This document shows positions 31,887-43,400 of a DNA stretch of 64,000 nucleotides, piece by piece (position 1 is the stretch's first letter; each line of letters starts with the position of its first letter). Location of the stretch: positions 62,001 through 126,000 of the forward strand of contig JADFZL010000005.1 of NCBI GenBank assembly GCA_015232575.1, in the 5' to 3' direction. Origin of the DNA: Candidatus Rifleibacteriota bacterium. GTDB lineage: Bacteria; Muiribacteriota; Ozemobacteria; Ozemobacterales; Ozemobacteraceae. A model generated the notes under the pieces. The model was not told the origin of the DNA. It did not search any database and was given only the letters and a program-made list of their open reading frames with translations. The translations under genes were made by a program, and so were the position numbers.

Positions 31887-34217
31887 TTATCTGTGCTTAA
31901 TATTCAAGCTTTCAGATGATGTGGGAACGACAAACATGCTGAGATCGGGAGGCCAGGCGGAAAGAAGGCTTGAGTAGCTGTCTGTCCATGGTGTTTTTGG
32001 AAATGTTTTCGATGCAGGATTCCAGCCAGAGAGTCCGGAAAGATGGCGATTTATTGCGGAGAGCGATCCAACGGCTACCCAGCGCGTTGTTGCGGCACGT
32101 TCTATTGATTCGGCAGGATTCTGAATTTGTCTGCTCTCAAGTCCGAGATCTTTTGCTGCTGCGTGTACAAGCGGTGCCAGATTGAATGTTGTATTCGAAA
32201 CATGGAAAAGAATCAGGCCATCCGAATGCATCAGCCTGCGATATTCAGAGAGTGCTTCCCGCGTCATGAGATGCACTGGAACAGCATCGCTGCTGAAAAC
32301 ATCCAGCATCAGCAGATCATAAACCGCATCTGGCTGATTTCGAAGAGTGAGCCTTCCATCACCTGTAAAAAAGCGTATTTCTGCTGGTGAGGATGCAATA
32401 TATGTAAAATATCGCCTGGCAATTTCAACAACCGCCGGATCAAGTTCGAAGAAATCAATATGCTGACCTTTTTGAGCCCAGCCGGCAAGAACACCAGCGC
32501 CAAGACCTACAATTGCAGCATTTTTCCAGGTCGGGGAAGTTCGGTTAAAAAACCTGCCAATAGGAGTCTGCGGATGATAATAAAACAGCGGTCTTCCTTT
32601 ATCTGGGCCTTTAAGCGATTCATGGCCATGAAACGTCGAACCGACACGAAAATATCGAATTCCATCAAGATCATAGATTCGGTATATTCCGTAATATGTA
32701 CGCAGTACTGCGACCCGCGAACCTGGAGTAGCAATGAAATCATGAGCCCACAGGCATAATGCGATTATCGTGAAAATCAAAACCTGATTTCCACCAATCA
32801 TTGAAGCTTCAAGCATCAGAATGAAAACATAGAATATCATTGCAATAACATTTATAAAAAGCAATCTGGGAAAGTCCGGCAGGAAGTGAAGTAATCCCCA
32901 TGGAATCAGACCAAACAATAACACTATGTTAACTGCTTTCCTGAAAATTGCCTGTTCTGTGCTTTTCAAGCGCCAGGGTGGCCTGTTCCAGACAGCGCAT
33001 GCAGTGAGAATAATTGCCAGCGGAAGCTCACCCATTCCATGAAACAAAAGGGGCGCACAGAAAGCAACAAATGAAGATCCTGCAACGCCTCCGGCAGCAA
33101 GAGTTAAGTAGAAGCCTGTTAGCTGCGCCGGATTTTCAGGAAGACGCCAGATAAGCGCCCCGTGAGCTAAAACATTTAGTACAAAAAGGGTCATAAGAAG
33201 TAATAAAGACTGCAGAATTGCACCCAGATTTATCTGCCAGTGAATCAAAAGTGTTGCTACCGTGGCAAAGGCAATTAAATAGCCGGCCCCGGATATCCAT
33301 CTGAAAAGATCTATTGCGCCCGGACGAAAGACAAGAATGTAGCTTACAAGATAGATAATCAATGGCACTACCCAAAGCTGCGGCACAGGCGGAACATCAA
33401 GCGTCAGAGCGTTTGTTACAGCCGAAAGAGTAACCGTTCCCGCCATTGCAGGAATGAACCATTCCCAGTGAAACCATGATTCTGTTTTTGAAACATCAGA
33501 TGCAACCGGTGCGTTCGTTGTCTGTTTTCCGAGATTCCATGGAGCGCATGCAATCATGAGCACTGCCCACAGATAAACACCATAACGCCAGATTTGCCAG
33601 ATTGTTGTTGCCGGAAGAAAGACCTCAAAGGCAAGACAGTACAAAATGAGACCGGCAATTGAGCCGGCATTTGATGCTGAATAAAGATGCCACGGAGATT
33701 CTTCAAACGAATGTTCACGTGTCCACCATGATTGCAGCGTAACACTCGTTGTTGCGAGTGCGATGACGGGGATTCCTGTCAGTCTGATAAGAAGCCAGAA
33801 TTGATCGACAGGACCATGAGGAGAAGAATATTCCTTCGGCAGACAACTCAGCAAATCTGCTGGCAATGAGGTTGCTGCAAATAGAGCAATTGCGCTGTAC
33901 AAGGCTGCGTAAACGCGATTGATGCAATGTCCGGAAAGCAAATGAGTCAGAAGATATCCGGCAAGAAGCGCTGCCTGAAAGAAAGCCAGCGTGACTGCCC
34001 AAGTCATGAAGCTGCCTCCGGAAAAAGGAAGCATTACTTTTCCGACCCAGGGCTGAATCATGAAAAGCAATGCAGCACCAAGAGCCGCGGTAAATGTAGT
34101 TGTGCCTTTAACTAAGATGCAGATTCTCCAGAAGGCTTTTTCGTCTGAAAAGAGATTTGGCAGTAAGACCAACTGCTTTACAGGCTGAAGCATCAAGAGT
34201 TCCAGCAAACACGCCAC
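31887..34217 (-). CDS. Membrane protein fused to a spermidine-synthase-like domain
   Basis: The N-terminal 480 residues form about 13 membrane helices (starting LGAALLFMIQPWVGKVMLP). The C-terminal part is a Rossmann-fold aminopropyl/methyltransferase-like domain: AAIVGLGAGVLAGWA (cofactor loop), FFELDPAVVEIARRYF (acidic strand end), FFTGDGRLTL and LLMLDVFSSDAVPVHLMTREA. This fusion is a known but uncharacterised family; polyamine synthesis is not proven. The first ATG (34217) overlaps the upstream EcsC-like gene by 110 bases; ATG 34193 is also possible, so the start is uncertain. A deleted copy lies at 30303-30797. Confidence 0.8.
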   Translation of the reverse strand: MACLLELLMLQPVKQLVLLPNLFSDEKAFWRICILVKGTTTFTAALGAALLFMIQPWVGKVMLPFSGGSFMTWAVTLAFFQAALLAGYLLTHLLSGHCINRVYAALYSAIALFAATSLPADLLSCLPKEYSSPHGPVDQFWLLIRLTGIPVIALATTSVTLQSWWTREHSFEESPWHLYSASNAGSIAGLILYCLAFEVFLPATTIWQIWRYGVYLWAVLMIACAPWNLGKQTTNAPVASDVSKTESWFHWEWFIPAMAGTVTLSAVTNALTLDVPPVPQLWVVPLIIYLVSYILVFRPGAIDLFRWISGAGYLIAFATVATLLIHWQINLGAILQSLLLLMTLFVLNVLAHGALIWRLPENPAQLTGFYLTLAAGGVAGSSFVAFCAPLLFHGMGELPLAIILTACAVWNRPPWRLKSTEQAIFRKAVNIVLLFGLIPWGLLHFLPDFPRLLFINVIAMIFYVFILMLEASMIGGNQVLIFTIIALCLWAHDFIATPGSRVAVLRTYYGIYRIYDLDGIRYFRVGSTFHGHESLKGPDKGRPLFYYHPQTPIGRFFNRTSPTWKNAAIVGLGAGVLAGWAQKGQHIDFFELDPAVVEIARRYFTYIASSPAEIRFFTGDGRLTLRNQPDAVYDLLMLDVFSSDAVPVHLMTREALSEYRRLMHSDGLILFHVSNTTFNLAPLVHAAAKDLGLESRQIQNPAESIERAATTRWVAVGSLSAINRHLSGLSGWNPASKTFPKTPWTDSYSSLLSAWPPDLSMFVVPTSSESLNIKHR

Positions 34218-34758
34218 CTGCTACCGGAATAAAACGAAAAAGGTTTATCAATCCCTGATTTCCAAACTTGGACAATAGAATAAAACCAACTTTCTGGTTA
34301 ATACTCAGCAGAAGAGTGTTCGGAATAGACATGATAGCTCTTGATGTATACATGATTGTATATCTAACGCCGCTTTCTTTCAGCACTTCTTTGAAAGCGT
34401 CACCCAAAAGGCTGGCGACTACTAGCGTTCTGACAGTATCTCCATGCAGGTCGTGACCATAGATGGCCGCAATAGCACCCGCCAATCGCGCTTGAATCAC
34501 CCAGGACGCAAGTATGGAAGAAGGAACTGAGGCAGGAAGAGTCATAAGGCCACCCAATCCGGTAATAAAACCAGTCGAAAAATTTTTGGATGCTTCCCAG
34601 TTAATAAGGGAAGAAACTCTTGCGTCGTTAGAGGAGTAACTGGCATCTTCAAGGTAATCATTCGCCAGTTCACCTGACGACTTAAATCTCGGAAGGCCAT
34701 CAATCGCAGAATCAACAATCAAATTTACAAGCTGCAGGGCTTTATTTCCATCGTTCAT
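34108..34758 (-). CDS. EcsC-like family protein
   Basis: The protein has the EcsC-family layout: a central glycine-rich hydrophobic stretch (GFITGLGGLMTLPASVPSSIL), then ARLAGAIAAIYGHDLHGDTVRTLVVASLLGD, and a C-terminal FIPVAGGVFAGTLDASACKAVGLTAKSLF. EcsC proteins are membrane-associated with unclear role. I chose ATG 34758, preceded by GGAG with six bases spacing; earlier ATGs at 34764 and 34770 are possible. The start overlaps the end of the CcdA-like gene by 17 bases, so this gene takes the place where the CcdB toxin would be expected. Confidence 0.7.
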   Translation of the reverse strand: MNDGNKALQLVNLIVDSAIDGLPRFKSSGELANDYLEDASYSSNDARVSSLINWEASKNFSTGFITGLGGLMTLPASVPSSILASWVIQARLAGAIAAIYGHDLHGDTVRTLVVASLLGDAFKEVLKESGVRYTIMYTSRAIMSIPNTLLLSINQKVGFILLSKFGNQGLINLFRFIPVAGGVFAGTLDASACKAVGLTAKSLFRRKSLLENLHLS

Positions 34759-35029
34759 AAGCATCTCCATAGCATTCAAAAGAAAATTCCTTTAGTGTTT
34801 GGGTTTTAGTGAACGTTCTCAATTCATCACTGAAAAGACCAAATTCGTCAATTTTCTCATTATAGACATTGATTGCGTCTTTATTCTCTTCAAGCCATTT
34901 CTCTCGTTTTTTTTGCTTAACAATCTCAGTTAATGCTGCTTCCAGAACTGATGAGATATTAATATTCAAGCTCCTGGCAATGATTAACAGTTCTGAATTA
35001 ATAGTAAGATTAGCTGTTCTTTTGGGCAT
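34742..35029 (-). CDS. ccdA: Orphan CcdA-like antitoxin
   Basis: The 95-residue protein matches the CcdA layout. A ribbon-helix-helix DNA-binding part comes first (KRTANLTINSELLIIARSLN, then INISSVLEAALTEIV). The toxin-binding tail follows (REKWLEENKDAINVYNEKID, EFGLFSDELRTF). It continues about 20 residues beyond the usual end (TLKEFSFECYGDAYERWK). The start is ATG 35029 with GAGG six bases upstream. No CcdB-like toxin is present; the coupled downstream gene is EcsC-like. It could be a solitary regulator, a leftover from a lost toxin, or an antitoxin for an unusual toxin. Confidence 0.7.
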   Translation of the reverse strand: MPKRTANLTINSELLIIARSLNINISSVLEAALTEIVKQKKREKWLEENKDAINVYNEKIDEFGLFSDELRTFTKTQTLKEFSFECYGDAYERWK

Positions 35030-35056
35030 AGTCAACCTCAACAAATAATTCTATAA

Positions 35057-35087
35057 CATGTATATGCGCATTCCATACAAATGTCAA
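35057..35087 (-). promoter_or_regulatory. Promoter and likely operator of the ccdA-like gene
   Basis: On the minus strand TTGACA (35087-35082) and TATACA (35064-35059) are 17 bases apart. An imperfect inverted repeat, CATTTGTATG and CATATACATG with a 7-base gap (35083-35057), fills the spacer and -10, as expected for self-repression by a ribbon-helix-helix protein. Confidence 0.6.
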
Positions 35088-35301
35088 GAGTATGCTCTGT
35101 TACGCAGCAAAACGGAACCAAATAGAGTCTGCTAGGAAATGACGATAAGTTCTTGACTTTTTCAGCAGGAACAATGTATTCTAGTTGTAGTACGTTGAGC
35201 GTGTTCTGCTTAGCAGAAAATCGTTTAATGATGGTAATTATCTGGTGATTTATGGTAATCTGAATTTATGGAATATTGAGTAAAGTTAAGGGGGAAAGTT
35301 T

Positions 35302-37125
35302 GTGAAAAAGTTTTTTGTTGTGTTGTCAGTGGTTTTTGTTTTGTGTGGATCAGCTTTTGCAGAGCAGATTGATTTTCCTGAAGCCAAAAGCAATGGTATT
35401 GGAATAGTATCTGAAAAGATGTCAGACCAGAGTAATCTGACCATTCGCATGAACTGTGGAATTGATAAACTTTATTATTACGATGCTGAAACTCCCAAAG
35501 GCCCTTTTACAGTCATTTATTCACCTGAATTCTACTTTGGTGGCGCTTATGGAGCACCACAACTGCCGGTAATTCAGAAACTTATTCAGATTCCTTTTGG
35601 CGCCGACTTCAAAGTCGAAGTAAAGGGATATGATTCAAAAGTTTATAATCTTGCCGATCACGGCATCAAAACACAAATTTTCCCCAGACAGCCTTCTGCA
35701 CCAAAAGATGGTTCTGAAGTTCCTTTTGTCTATGAAAAATCTGCATACATCTCCAAAGGATTCAATGGCCAGCAACTAGCTTCCATCGAAGAATCAGGCG
35801 TTATGAGACATACACGTCTTGCCCTTCTGACAATTGCTCCGATCAAATATGATGCGGTTGAAAACAAGATTATGGTTTACAACAACATCGAATTTGAGAT
35901 CGTCATGACCGGCGCAGACATGGAAAAAACAAAATCCAACTTCGAAACCTACTGGTCACCGGCTTTTGCCTGGCTCGATTCAATGATCACCGTTCCTCAG
36001 GCTCTCCAATTCAATAAAAGAAATGTCACTCAGAGTTATGTAATCGTTTCTGATCCGGCATTCAAAAATGAAATAGCTCCATTTGCTGAATGGAAAACCC
36101 AGAAAGGTTTCAAAGTTCATGTAGTTTATACCGATCAATTTGGAACTGGCGCTGCAATTCAAAATGGTCTGAAAACCTACATCCACAATATGTACAACAA
36201 TCCAACAAGTGATATGCCAGCTCCCAGCTATGTTCTTTTCGTGGGCGACCATGAAAATATTCCAGCATTTAAAGGACAGACCGGAACCCACATCACTGAT
36301 TTGTATTATGCAGCAGTAACTGCATCAGACACACTTCCTGACATACTTACAGGCCGCTTCTCAGCTCAAAACGCAGCTCAGTTGATACCTCAGATTGAAA
36401 AAACCATGGAATATGAAAAGGCTCAGTTTGCTGATCCATCATTTCTTGATGATGTCGTCCTGATTGCCGGCTGGGATTCAGGCTGGGCAAAAAGCCACGG
36501 CTGGCCACACATTAATTATGCAACCAAGTATTACATAAATCAGGAGAATGGTTTTAAAAACGTCAGCACATTCCTCTCTGCCGGTTCCTACCAGAATCAG
36601 ACCGCAATAGTAGCTGCTGTCGCCAAAGGCGTATCATACGTTAATTACACCGCACACGGTTCTTCAACATCATGGGCAGATCCAAGTTTTACCATCAGCA
36701 ACATCGAAAAGCTCGGAAACAAGGGAAAATATCCGTTCGTAGTCGGCAACTGCTGTCTCACCAACAAATTTGAAGTTGCAACATGTTTCGGCGAAGCATG
36801 GCTCAGAACTAAAGATGCAGGCGCAATCGGATACGTTGGCGGTTCGAACAACACTTACTGGGATGAAGATTTCTGGTGGGGCGTTGGTGTTCACGCAATT
36901 GTTAAACCAAATGAACAGGGCATTCCTCCGGCAAAAGAATCAACCGGACCAGGCGCTTTTGATGTACTGTTTGAAGGAACTGGCACAACAAATGCAGGTT
37001 TCATGACTGCCGGCAACCTCGCAGTTGAAGCATCAAGTTCAACTCGCAAAAAATATTACTGGGAAGTCTATCACCTCATGGGCGATCCAGCTCTGAAGAC
37101 CTTTATGGGACAGCCTAAAAAATAA
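35302..37125 (+). CDS. Gingipain-like cysteine peptidase (family C25)
   Basis: This exported 607-residue peptidase has a signal peptide (FFVVLSVVFVLCGSAFA), a prodomain of about 200 residues (with QLPVIQKLIQIPFG) and a caspase-like C25 domain. The catalytic His lies in YVNYTAHGSSTSW (about residue 453) and Cys in FVVGNCCLTNKFE (about 478). The chain ends soon after the family hallmark VYHLMGDPAL and lacks the extra C-terminal domain that sends gingipains through type IX secretion, so it probably uses another route. The start is GTG 35302 with GGGGGAAA upstream. Its own strong terminator suggests a single-gene transcript. Confidence 0.85.
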   Translation: MKKFFVVLSVVFVLCGSAFAEQIDFPEAKSNGIGIVSEKMSDQSNLTIRMNCGIDKLYYYDAETPKGPFTVIYSPEFYFGGAYGAPQLPVIQKLIQIPFGADFKVEVKGYDSKVYNLADHGIKTQIFPRQPSAPKDGSEVPFVYEKSAYISKGFNGQQLASIEESGVMRHTRLALLTIAPIKYDAVENKIMVYNNIEFEIVMTGADMEKTKSNFETYWSPAFAWLDSMITVPQALQFNKRNVTQSYVIVSDPAFKNEIAPFAEWKTQKGFKVHVVYTDQFGTGAAIQNGLKTYIHNMYNNPTSDMPAPSYVLFVGDHENIPAFKGQTGTHITDLYYAAVTASDTLPDILTGRFSAQNAAQLIPQIEKTMEYEKAQFADPSFLDDVVLIAGWDSGWAKSHGWPHINYATKYYINQENGFKNVSTFLSAGSYQNQTAIVAAVAKGVSYVNYTAHGSSTSWADPSFTISNIEKLGNKGKYPFVVGNCCLTNKFEVATCFGEAWLRTKDAGAIGYVGGSNNTYWDEDFWWGVGVHAIVKPNEQGIPPAKESTGPGAFDVLFEGTGTTNAGFMTAGNLAVEASSSTRKKYYWEVYHLMGDPALKTFMGQPKK

Positions 37126-37140
37126 CATTGCAATATAAAT

Positions 37141-37186
37141 AAAGATAACGCCGTGCTTCTTAAGTAAGCACGGCGTTATCTTTTTC
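37141..37186 (+). terminator. Rho-independent terminator after the C25 peptidase
   Basis: A perfect 18-base stem, 37141-37158 with 37166-37183 (core AACGCCGTGCTT), is followed by T residues. The stretch to 37445 holds only an ACACGGAATAACACGGA motif (37289-37305), which resembles the inverted form at 55999-56020. Confidence 0.9.
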
Positions 37187-37445
37187 GGGTTGTACAAGCG
37201 TTTAAGTGACAAACAAATAGAACGCGCTGGCTTCAGCGGGTCGCCGAGCGAACGGATAAGGTTTTAAGTTTCGAACTTGAATTTTAAACACGGAATAACA
37301 CGGATTTTTACTTTGATGAATATTTGAGTATTCTTATTGAGTAGATACGATATTTTTGACACAATGAATTCGTTATGTTATTCTTTGCTCGAAATATGAG
37401 TATTTAAAGCTATTTATTCACTTAATATGACTCAGGAATTATCAC

Positions 37446-40400
37446 TTGGAAAATAAAGCATCCGGTTCTCACCCTTTCTGGACAGGTTTGGCTTTTCTCT
37501 TACTTTCACTCCTGCTTCTGAACCTTGGGTGGAGATATGTACAACAGATTGATCAGGAAAAGCAGCAGGGCATATTTCAGGAAGAAGTAAAACAAAAACT
37601 TGAAGCACTATCTTTCGAAGGTTCCTTCGATATCTATGCCGCCCGCCATGCCAGAAAACTCAGAAAGACATTTTCCGGAAAACTACCATCATTCAGTAAC
37701 AATGCCAGAGATTCGCTGATCCTTAAAGATCTTGAAAGAACACAATCTCTGAAGGATTTTCCCGAACACGAAACCTGGGTGTTCTCTCAAAAAACGCATG
37801 ATTCAGATAGTTTTGAAACCTTAATGCGTCCCGAAAACTCTGTGACGAGCAACAGAGGTGCTGCGATGGCATTTCAGGCGCTTCTTCAGGGTTTTCTTGC
37901 AAAGAAGAAAATAGATTCTTCACAGCAAAAGCTCATTGAATTTCTTTTTGGTCCGGTAATACCATTAAAAAATCTCGCCATTCGCAAAGGAATTCCAACA
38001 CGAGTTATTTATCGAAATGTACATCACATATTTCTCTGGGAGTCTTTTAAATTCAGCAATGGAAAACAGGGTGGCTTTTTTCTTTTCTTTCCCGACCAGA
38101 TTAATCTGCAGAAGTTTGCGCTCAAAACTGCTTCAGAATTTGCATCCAGGGGAACTTGCCTTACTGGTTATCTAAGAATTCATAAAACGCCTGTTCCCAG
38201 CATTTTTCCGCAGAAAATATCACGCCATCCCGAGTTGGCAAGCTGGATTGATTCCTGGAATAATCCAAAACCGATTACTGAACTCGAACAACATCCTCTG
38301 CCCTGGAATCAGCCGATTGGCGAGTGGATGCTTTTTACCCGCGTCATTACCGGTTCTTCACATCTGGCGTTTTTGCTTTCCCCGAAGAGTCCTGAATTAT
38401 CAATGCCTTTCAAGATAAAAATATTGAATGCACTTTTCCTGTTCTTTGCCGCACTGGCAATACTGTTTTTGAGGAAACCTGATTCACGCTTTTTTTCTTC
38501 ACTTCAATGGAGATTTGTATTTCTCTACGTTCCAGTTGCAACTTTGCCAATAACCATGGTCGTTCTTTGTACAAGATTTTATCTGAACAATCTTGAGTTT
38601 ACACAAATTCAGGATTTGAGAGAAGAGCTTACACAAGCTCTGAATGTCTTTGATAAGCAGGTTGGAAAAACTTACAGGCGCTATCAAAGTCACCTGCGAA
38701 AACTTCAAAAACTTCCATCGCTGCACAGGCAGATTGAAAACCATGGTTTGAAGAATTCAGAAATTCTTTCTCTGTCTGCTGCACATTTAAAATCAATTAA
38801 ACCTTCGTTTCCGTGGGCATCCATGTTTTTCGTTGATCCTTACGGAAACACACTTGCCACATACAGTTCCAATGCAAATCAAGATACGCTCGAAGGATTT
38901 GTAAAATTCAGCCGGGTCGGACAGTTGGAGGCATTACGCAAAATTTCCGGGAATTCATCAATTGAAAATGCAACTGATTCGACGCTGATAACAGAATGGG
39001 ACCGGGCGCTGAAAAAAGCTTACGAAACTCTCGTCGGACTTCCCGTAGAACATGTATTTCTGCCAATCTGGGCTGGCGAATTCATTCAGATTTCTTTCGG
39101 AAGTTTCTCACTGATGGAATTCATTGATTACTTTGAGACTGCCAAAAGAACGCAAACGGGCTATTTTCTGACATGTTTCGAAGACCAGTTTGACAAGATT
39201 TTCTGCGCCGAAACACAAAAATTATGGCGCCAGCAATATCGTCGTTTTGCTTTTTCCGTGTACCAGAGAAATTATGATTATCTTGCCCCTCTGGTAAGAG
39301 AAAAAAAATCACGCAGCATGCATAGATTGGCTTTGTCAGCTTCAATTAGAAATGGTTTTATTCATAAGCTCAACTTGAAATCAAAAAGACTTGAAATTGC
39401 ATTTCCATCAAAAAAACGTCCCGGAATCATTCTGATAGGAAGTGCTGATCTTCGGCCTATTCTCAAAGCACTTTCAATGAAAAATTTCCAGATGAATTTT
39501 CTGGTCTGTTTAAGCTTTATAAGCGTGATTGTTCTTCTGATATTAACTTCCCGGCGAATTATTCTACCTCTTTTTGAAATCCGGGAAGCTCTTCAAAAAG
39601 TGCGTGAAGGGAATTTGAGTCAGCGAATTCAACTTTGCCGCGATGATGAAATAGGTCTTCTGGGAAAATCCTTTAACAATATGATTCAAGGCGTACAGGC
39701 ACGTGAAAGACTTGCGTCGCTGGTTTCTGAACAAACCCTGAAAAAGATTTCAGAAATGACCCGTAACGTTCCCTCTTCCGATGAACGAATCGAAGCAGTC
39801 AGTCTTGTGTCCGATATCAGAAACTTTACAACGATGTGCGAATTATACTCCGTACAAGACATTATTTCACTGCTGAATGAGCATTTTGAAAACATGTCAA
39901 GAATAATCCGCTCTCAGGAAGGTGATATCGACAAATTCATCGGAGATGCCATCGAAGCGGTTTTTCCTTGTACAACAGTAACCCGCGATATCGTTGTCGA
40001 AAAAGCAGTCAAAGCCGGGCTGGCAATGATTGAAGAAAATCGTCTTATAAATACACGAAGACTTGCAGCTGGACTGTTTCAATATAAGACCGGTGTTGGA
40101 ATTTCCCTGGGGCACGTACAGATTGTACAACTCGGGGAAAGTGCCGGACGAACTGATGTGTCCATTCTGGGAGATTCTCCCAGAATCGCCGCCGAATGTG
40201 AGGCAGCAAGTAAAGCTAATCCGATCTTCCCGCTTGTCATGGATCAAAACGTTGCTGAAATAATACAAAGCATTCGAAGCGATTGGGGTTCATTGAAGAA
40301 ATTACCAGACAAGAGTGAGTCGCACTATGTATTTTCCTCACCTCCGCCAGTTACTTCGATTTTTGACGATACCAAACCAGATTCCTCCTCTTCCCAAAAG

Positions 40401-43400
40401 GAAAACAAGCATTCTTCTTTCAATTCATCTGCATTATTCTTCGGTTCTTTTTCTGCCGAACAGGTATCTCTCACTGGATTCCTGTTTCTCGGATTAACTT
40501 TTGGAATTTGCTTCTGGAGCTTTTTTTCCGGGGAGAGAGAATATCGAAAGTCACTGGTTACGGAAGCACACAAATTTAACAAGGCTAATATTGAAACCCT
40601 GAAAAACCCATCCAGTAAAAAACATGCACTTGAAATTAAATTGCAGAAACTGGTTCAGAAACTCGGAAAATCATCTGGAGAAAACAGTCTGCCTCAATCA
40701 CAAACCCTGATAACTAGCTTTGAAAATCAGATAAAACAGCAGATTTCATCATGGGGAATAACTCCAAGACTGGTAATGTTTCGATCACTTACTGATAGAT
40801 CAACAGTTCCAGATTTTCTTCCAAATAATTCTGAAAAAAATCCGAAGGATTTCCGGCGGAAACTTTCAATATTACTTGATTCCTGCTTAAGTTCATATCA
40901 TATCCTTTTTAACAGATATATTGGTCCAGAGGCATCGGTAACAGATTTTCTCGGAAAGCACCTGACAGGAAATGCCATATCAAGAGACTCCCGTGGTGTG
41001 CTGTCTTCTGTTACGCTGGCATCGAACAGTTTTCTGCTGTACTGGCAGCCGGTAATTTTCCCGAGAGCAATAGAAAGCCTTCAACCAACAAGCATGTCTG
41101 GTCACTTCTCGCAAAATCAGCAGAAGGATTACATTAAAGGGGCACTCTTATTGCTTTTCGATACAGATATTTCCACTTTTCAAACATCGCCGGAACAAGA
41201 TGAATCATACCTCACTGATCGTACATGCAGCATAAGAATCTCACTTAAGGAACCGCCAGAAATACTGGAGAACAACAATTTTAACGCATTGATTAATTCT
41301 TGTCCGGAATTACCCTCTGGCACTTCCCGGGCAGCTATTAAAATGGCTTTCGACAACTCGGAAACTCATGGCGACTGGGTTATTGACCGGGAAATTACGT
41401 CAGATAGTGAGCCACAATTGATAATTTCGGCAAAACATCTTCAGCATGCCTCAATACTCTGGAGTCCTCTGAAGTACATCTTTTTTCCGCTGCTTATAAT
41501 TCTTTCAACACTTGCTTTCATCAGCTGGTTCAGAATGAGTTTTACCGGTCAGGGTCCTGCCCGTTCGATAACCTGGCAAATCTTCGCCGGATTCCTCGCA
41601 ACAGCGATTATTCCTCTTACGGCCATTTTTTCAATGATTTGCTTTCAGTCTGCGAGATGGGAAAGCATTCTTCATTCACAACAATACGAGCGCTTTCTAT
41701 CTGACGTTGAGCAAATTGAGCTGCAAGCTTCTCTTCACCAGTTTGAAATTCCGGAATTTATTCATAAGACTCTTTATGAAAAAGTATTAAATCCTCTGTC
41801 TGCACAAACAGAAACTGCATCCGGTACAACAGTTGAATCAAAAAACCTGGAAATGCTTCTTTCTGCGGTTTACCCTGTATTATTTCAGGAAAAACCGGAA
41901 CTGGGTCTGAATTCTATTATGGCAATAACTCCAAATCATGGCCGAAAACTTCTTAACAGGTATGGAGCTTTCAGCGAAAGCACTGATCCGATGAATCTGA
42001 CACTTAGCTTCCTTGGAGAAGAGATTCTGAACTGCCTTTCCCAGGGAAAGACTGCAAAAAACTTTCCCGAAGAAAATGCTAAAACTCGTATCCAGAATGA
42101 GCTGACAGCTTCGTTCATTTTTGAAGTAATGCAATCATCTTTTGGTCCTGATGCCTTAACCGAGCTTATATTCGGCCAAGACAGAAATGTAAGGCTCTTC
42201 TGCAAACATACAATGGAAATTATTTCGCAGAAAGTTTATCCAAACTTGCAGAATCCTGAGGGGCTGGTTTATGTAAGCTATTCGCATTTCTGTCCAAACC
42301 ATTCGGCAATAGGAAGAGTCCTCAATTCTTCCGAACGGCTGTGCAAAATATTTGCATCTCACTCTGACAACCCGTGTCATCCGGTAATTCCCGAAACCGG
42401 CGAAAAATGGCCATTCATAAGACTTCTGGCAATGGAAACCCTGTTTTCCAACTCTTCACGGGAAGCTATTTTCCTTGAAAATGGTGAACGTTTTAAAACT
42501 CACACTGTCAAAGGAAACAATATCCCGCAAATTATCTTTACAGGCGTTTCCAGAGAGAAAGAGATTCTTTTGCCAGCTTTTAATGGGTTCTGGAGTATAT
42601 GGCTCGCAATTGCCATTTTTTCAGGCTTTCTGATTGTTCTGACCCGGTACAATTCCAGAGACATTCTGTTTCCAATTTTCGAGTTGAAACATGGAATGGG
42701 AGAGATTGAAAATGGAAATTATCTGACCAGAATATCTCTTAACCGTAATGACGAACTTTCTCAAATTGCAGACACGTTCAACGAAATGGCCGAAAAACTT
42801 CATGAACGACACATTCTATCACGAATGGTTTCGCAATCAGCTCAGACTGCCGTTTCAGAGGAAGCCACTGAAAAGACAGCAGCAATATTATACCTCGGAA
42901 TACCTGACTTCGAAAAACTGCTTCACAGCCTTTCCACCGAAGACATGAGAAGTCGTTTAAATCAATGGATTTCCATCTCGTGCAGAGTGGTTAAAAACTC
43001 TGGCGGAGATGTCGATAAAATCCTCTCAGGAAAAATTCTTGCTGTCTTTTATCCGGAATTGTTACAAAATGACAATATTGATAATGCAATCGCCAGAGCA
43101 GTACAATGTTTCATTTCGCTCCGCAATGAACTTTCATTAACTGATTTGCCTGGTGTATGCGCTGGAGTTCATCACGGAGAAATAATAACCGGTTTTATGG
43201 GAAGCCGGGAAAGACGTGATTTCACTGTAATCGGTGACACAGTCAATCTCGCGGCAAGATGTTTCACTCTTGCTGAAACCCTCGGAGGCAACAAAGGAGT
43301 CATATCAAAAGATACTTCTCTTAAATTGCCTTCAACGATAAATGTCACCTCACTGGGACAACAAATAGTCAAGGGGAAAAATCATCCGGTAGAACTAATG

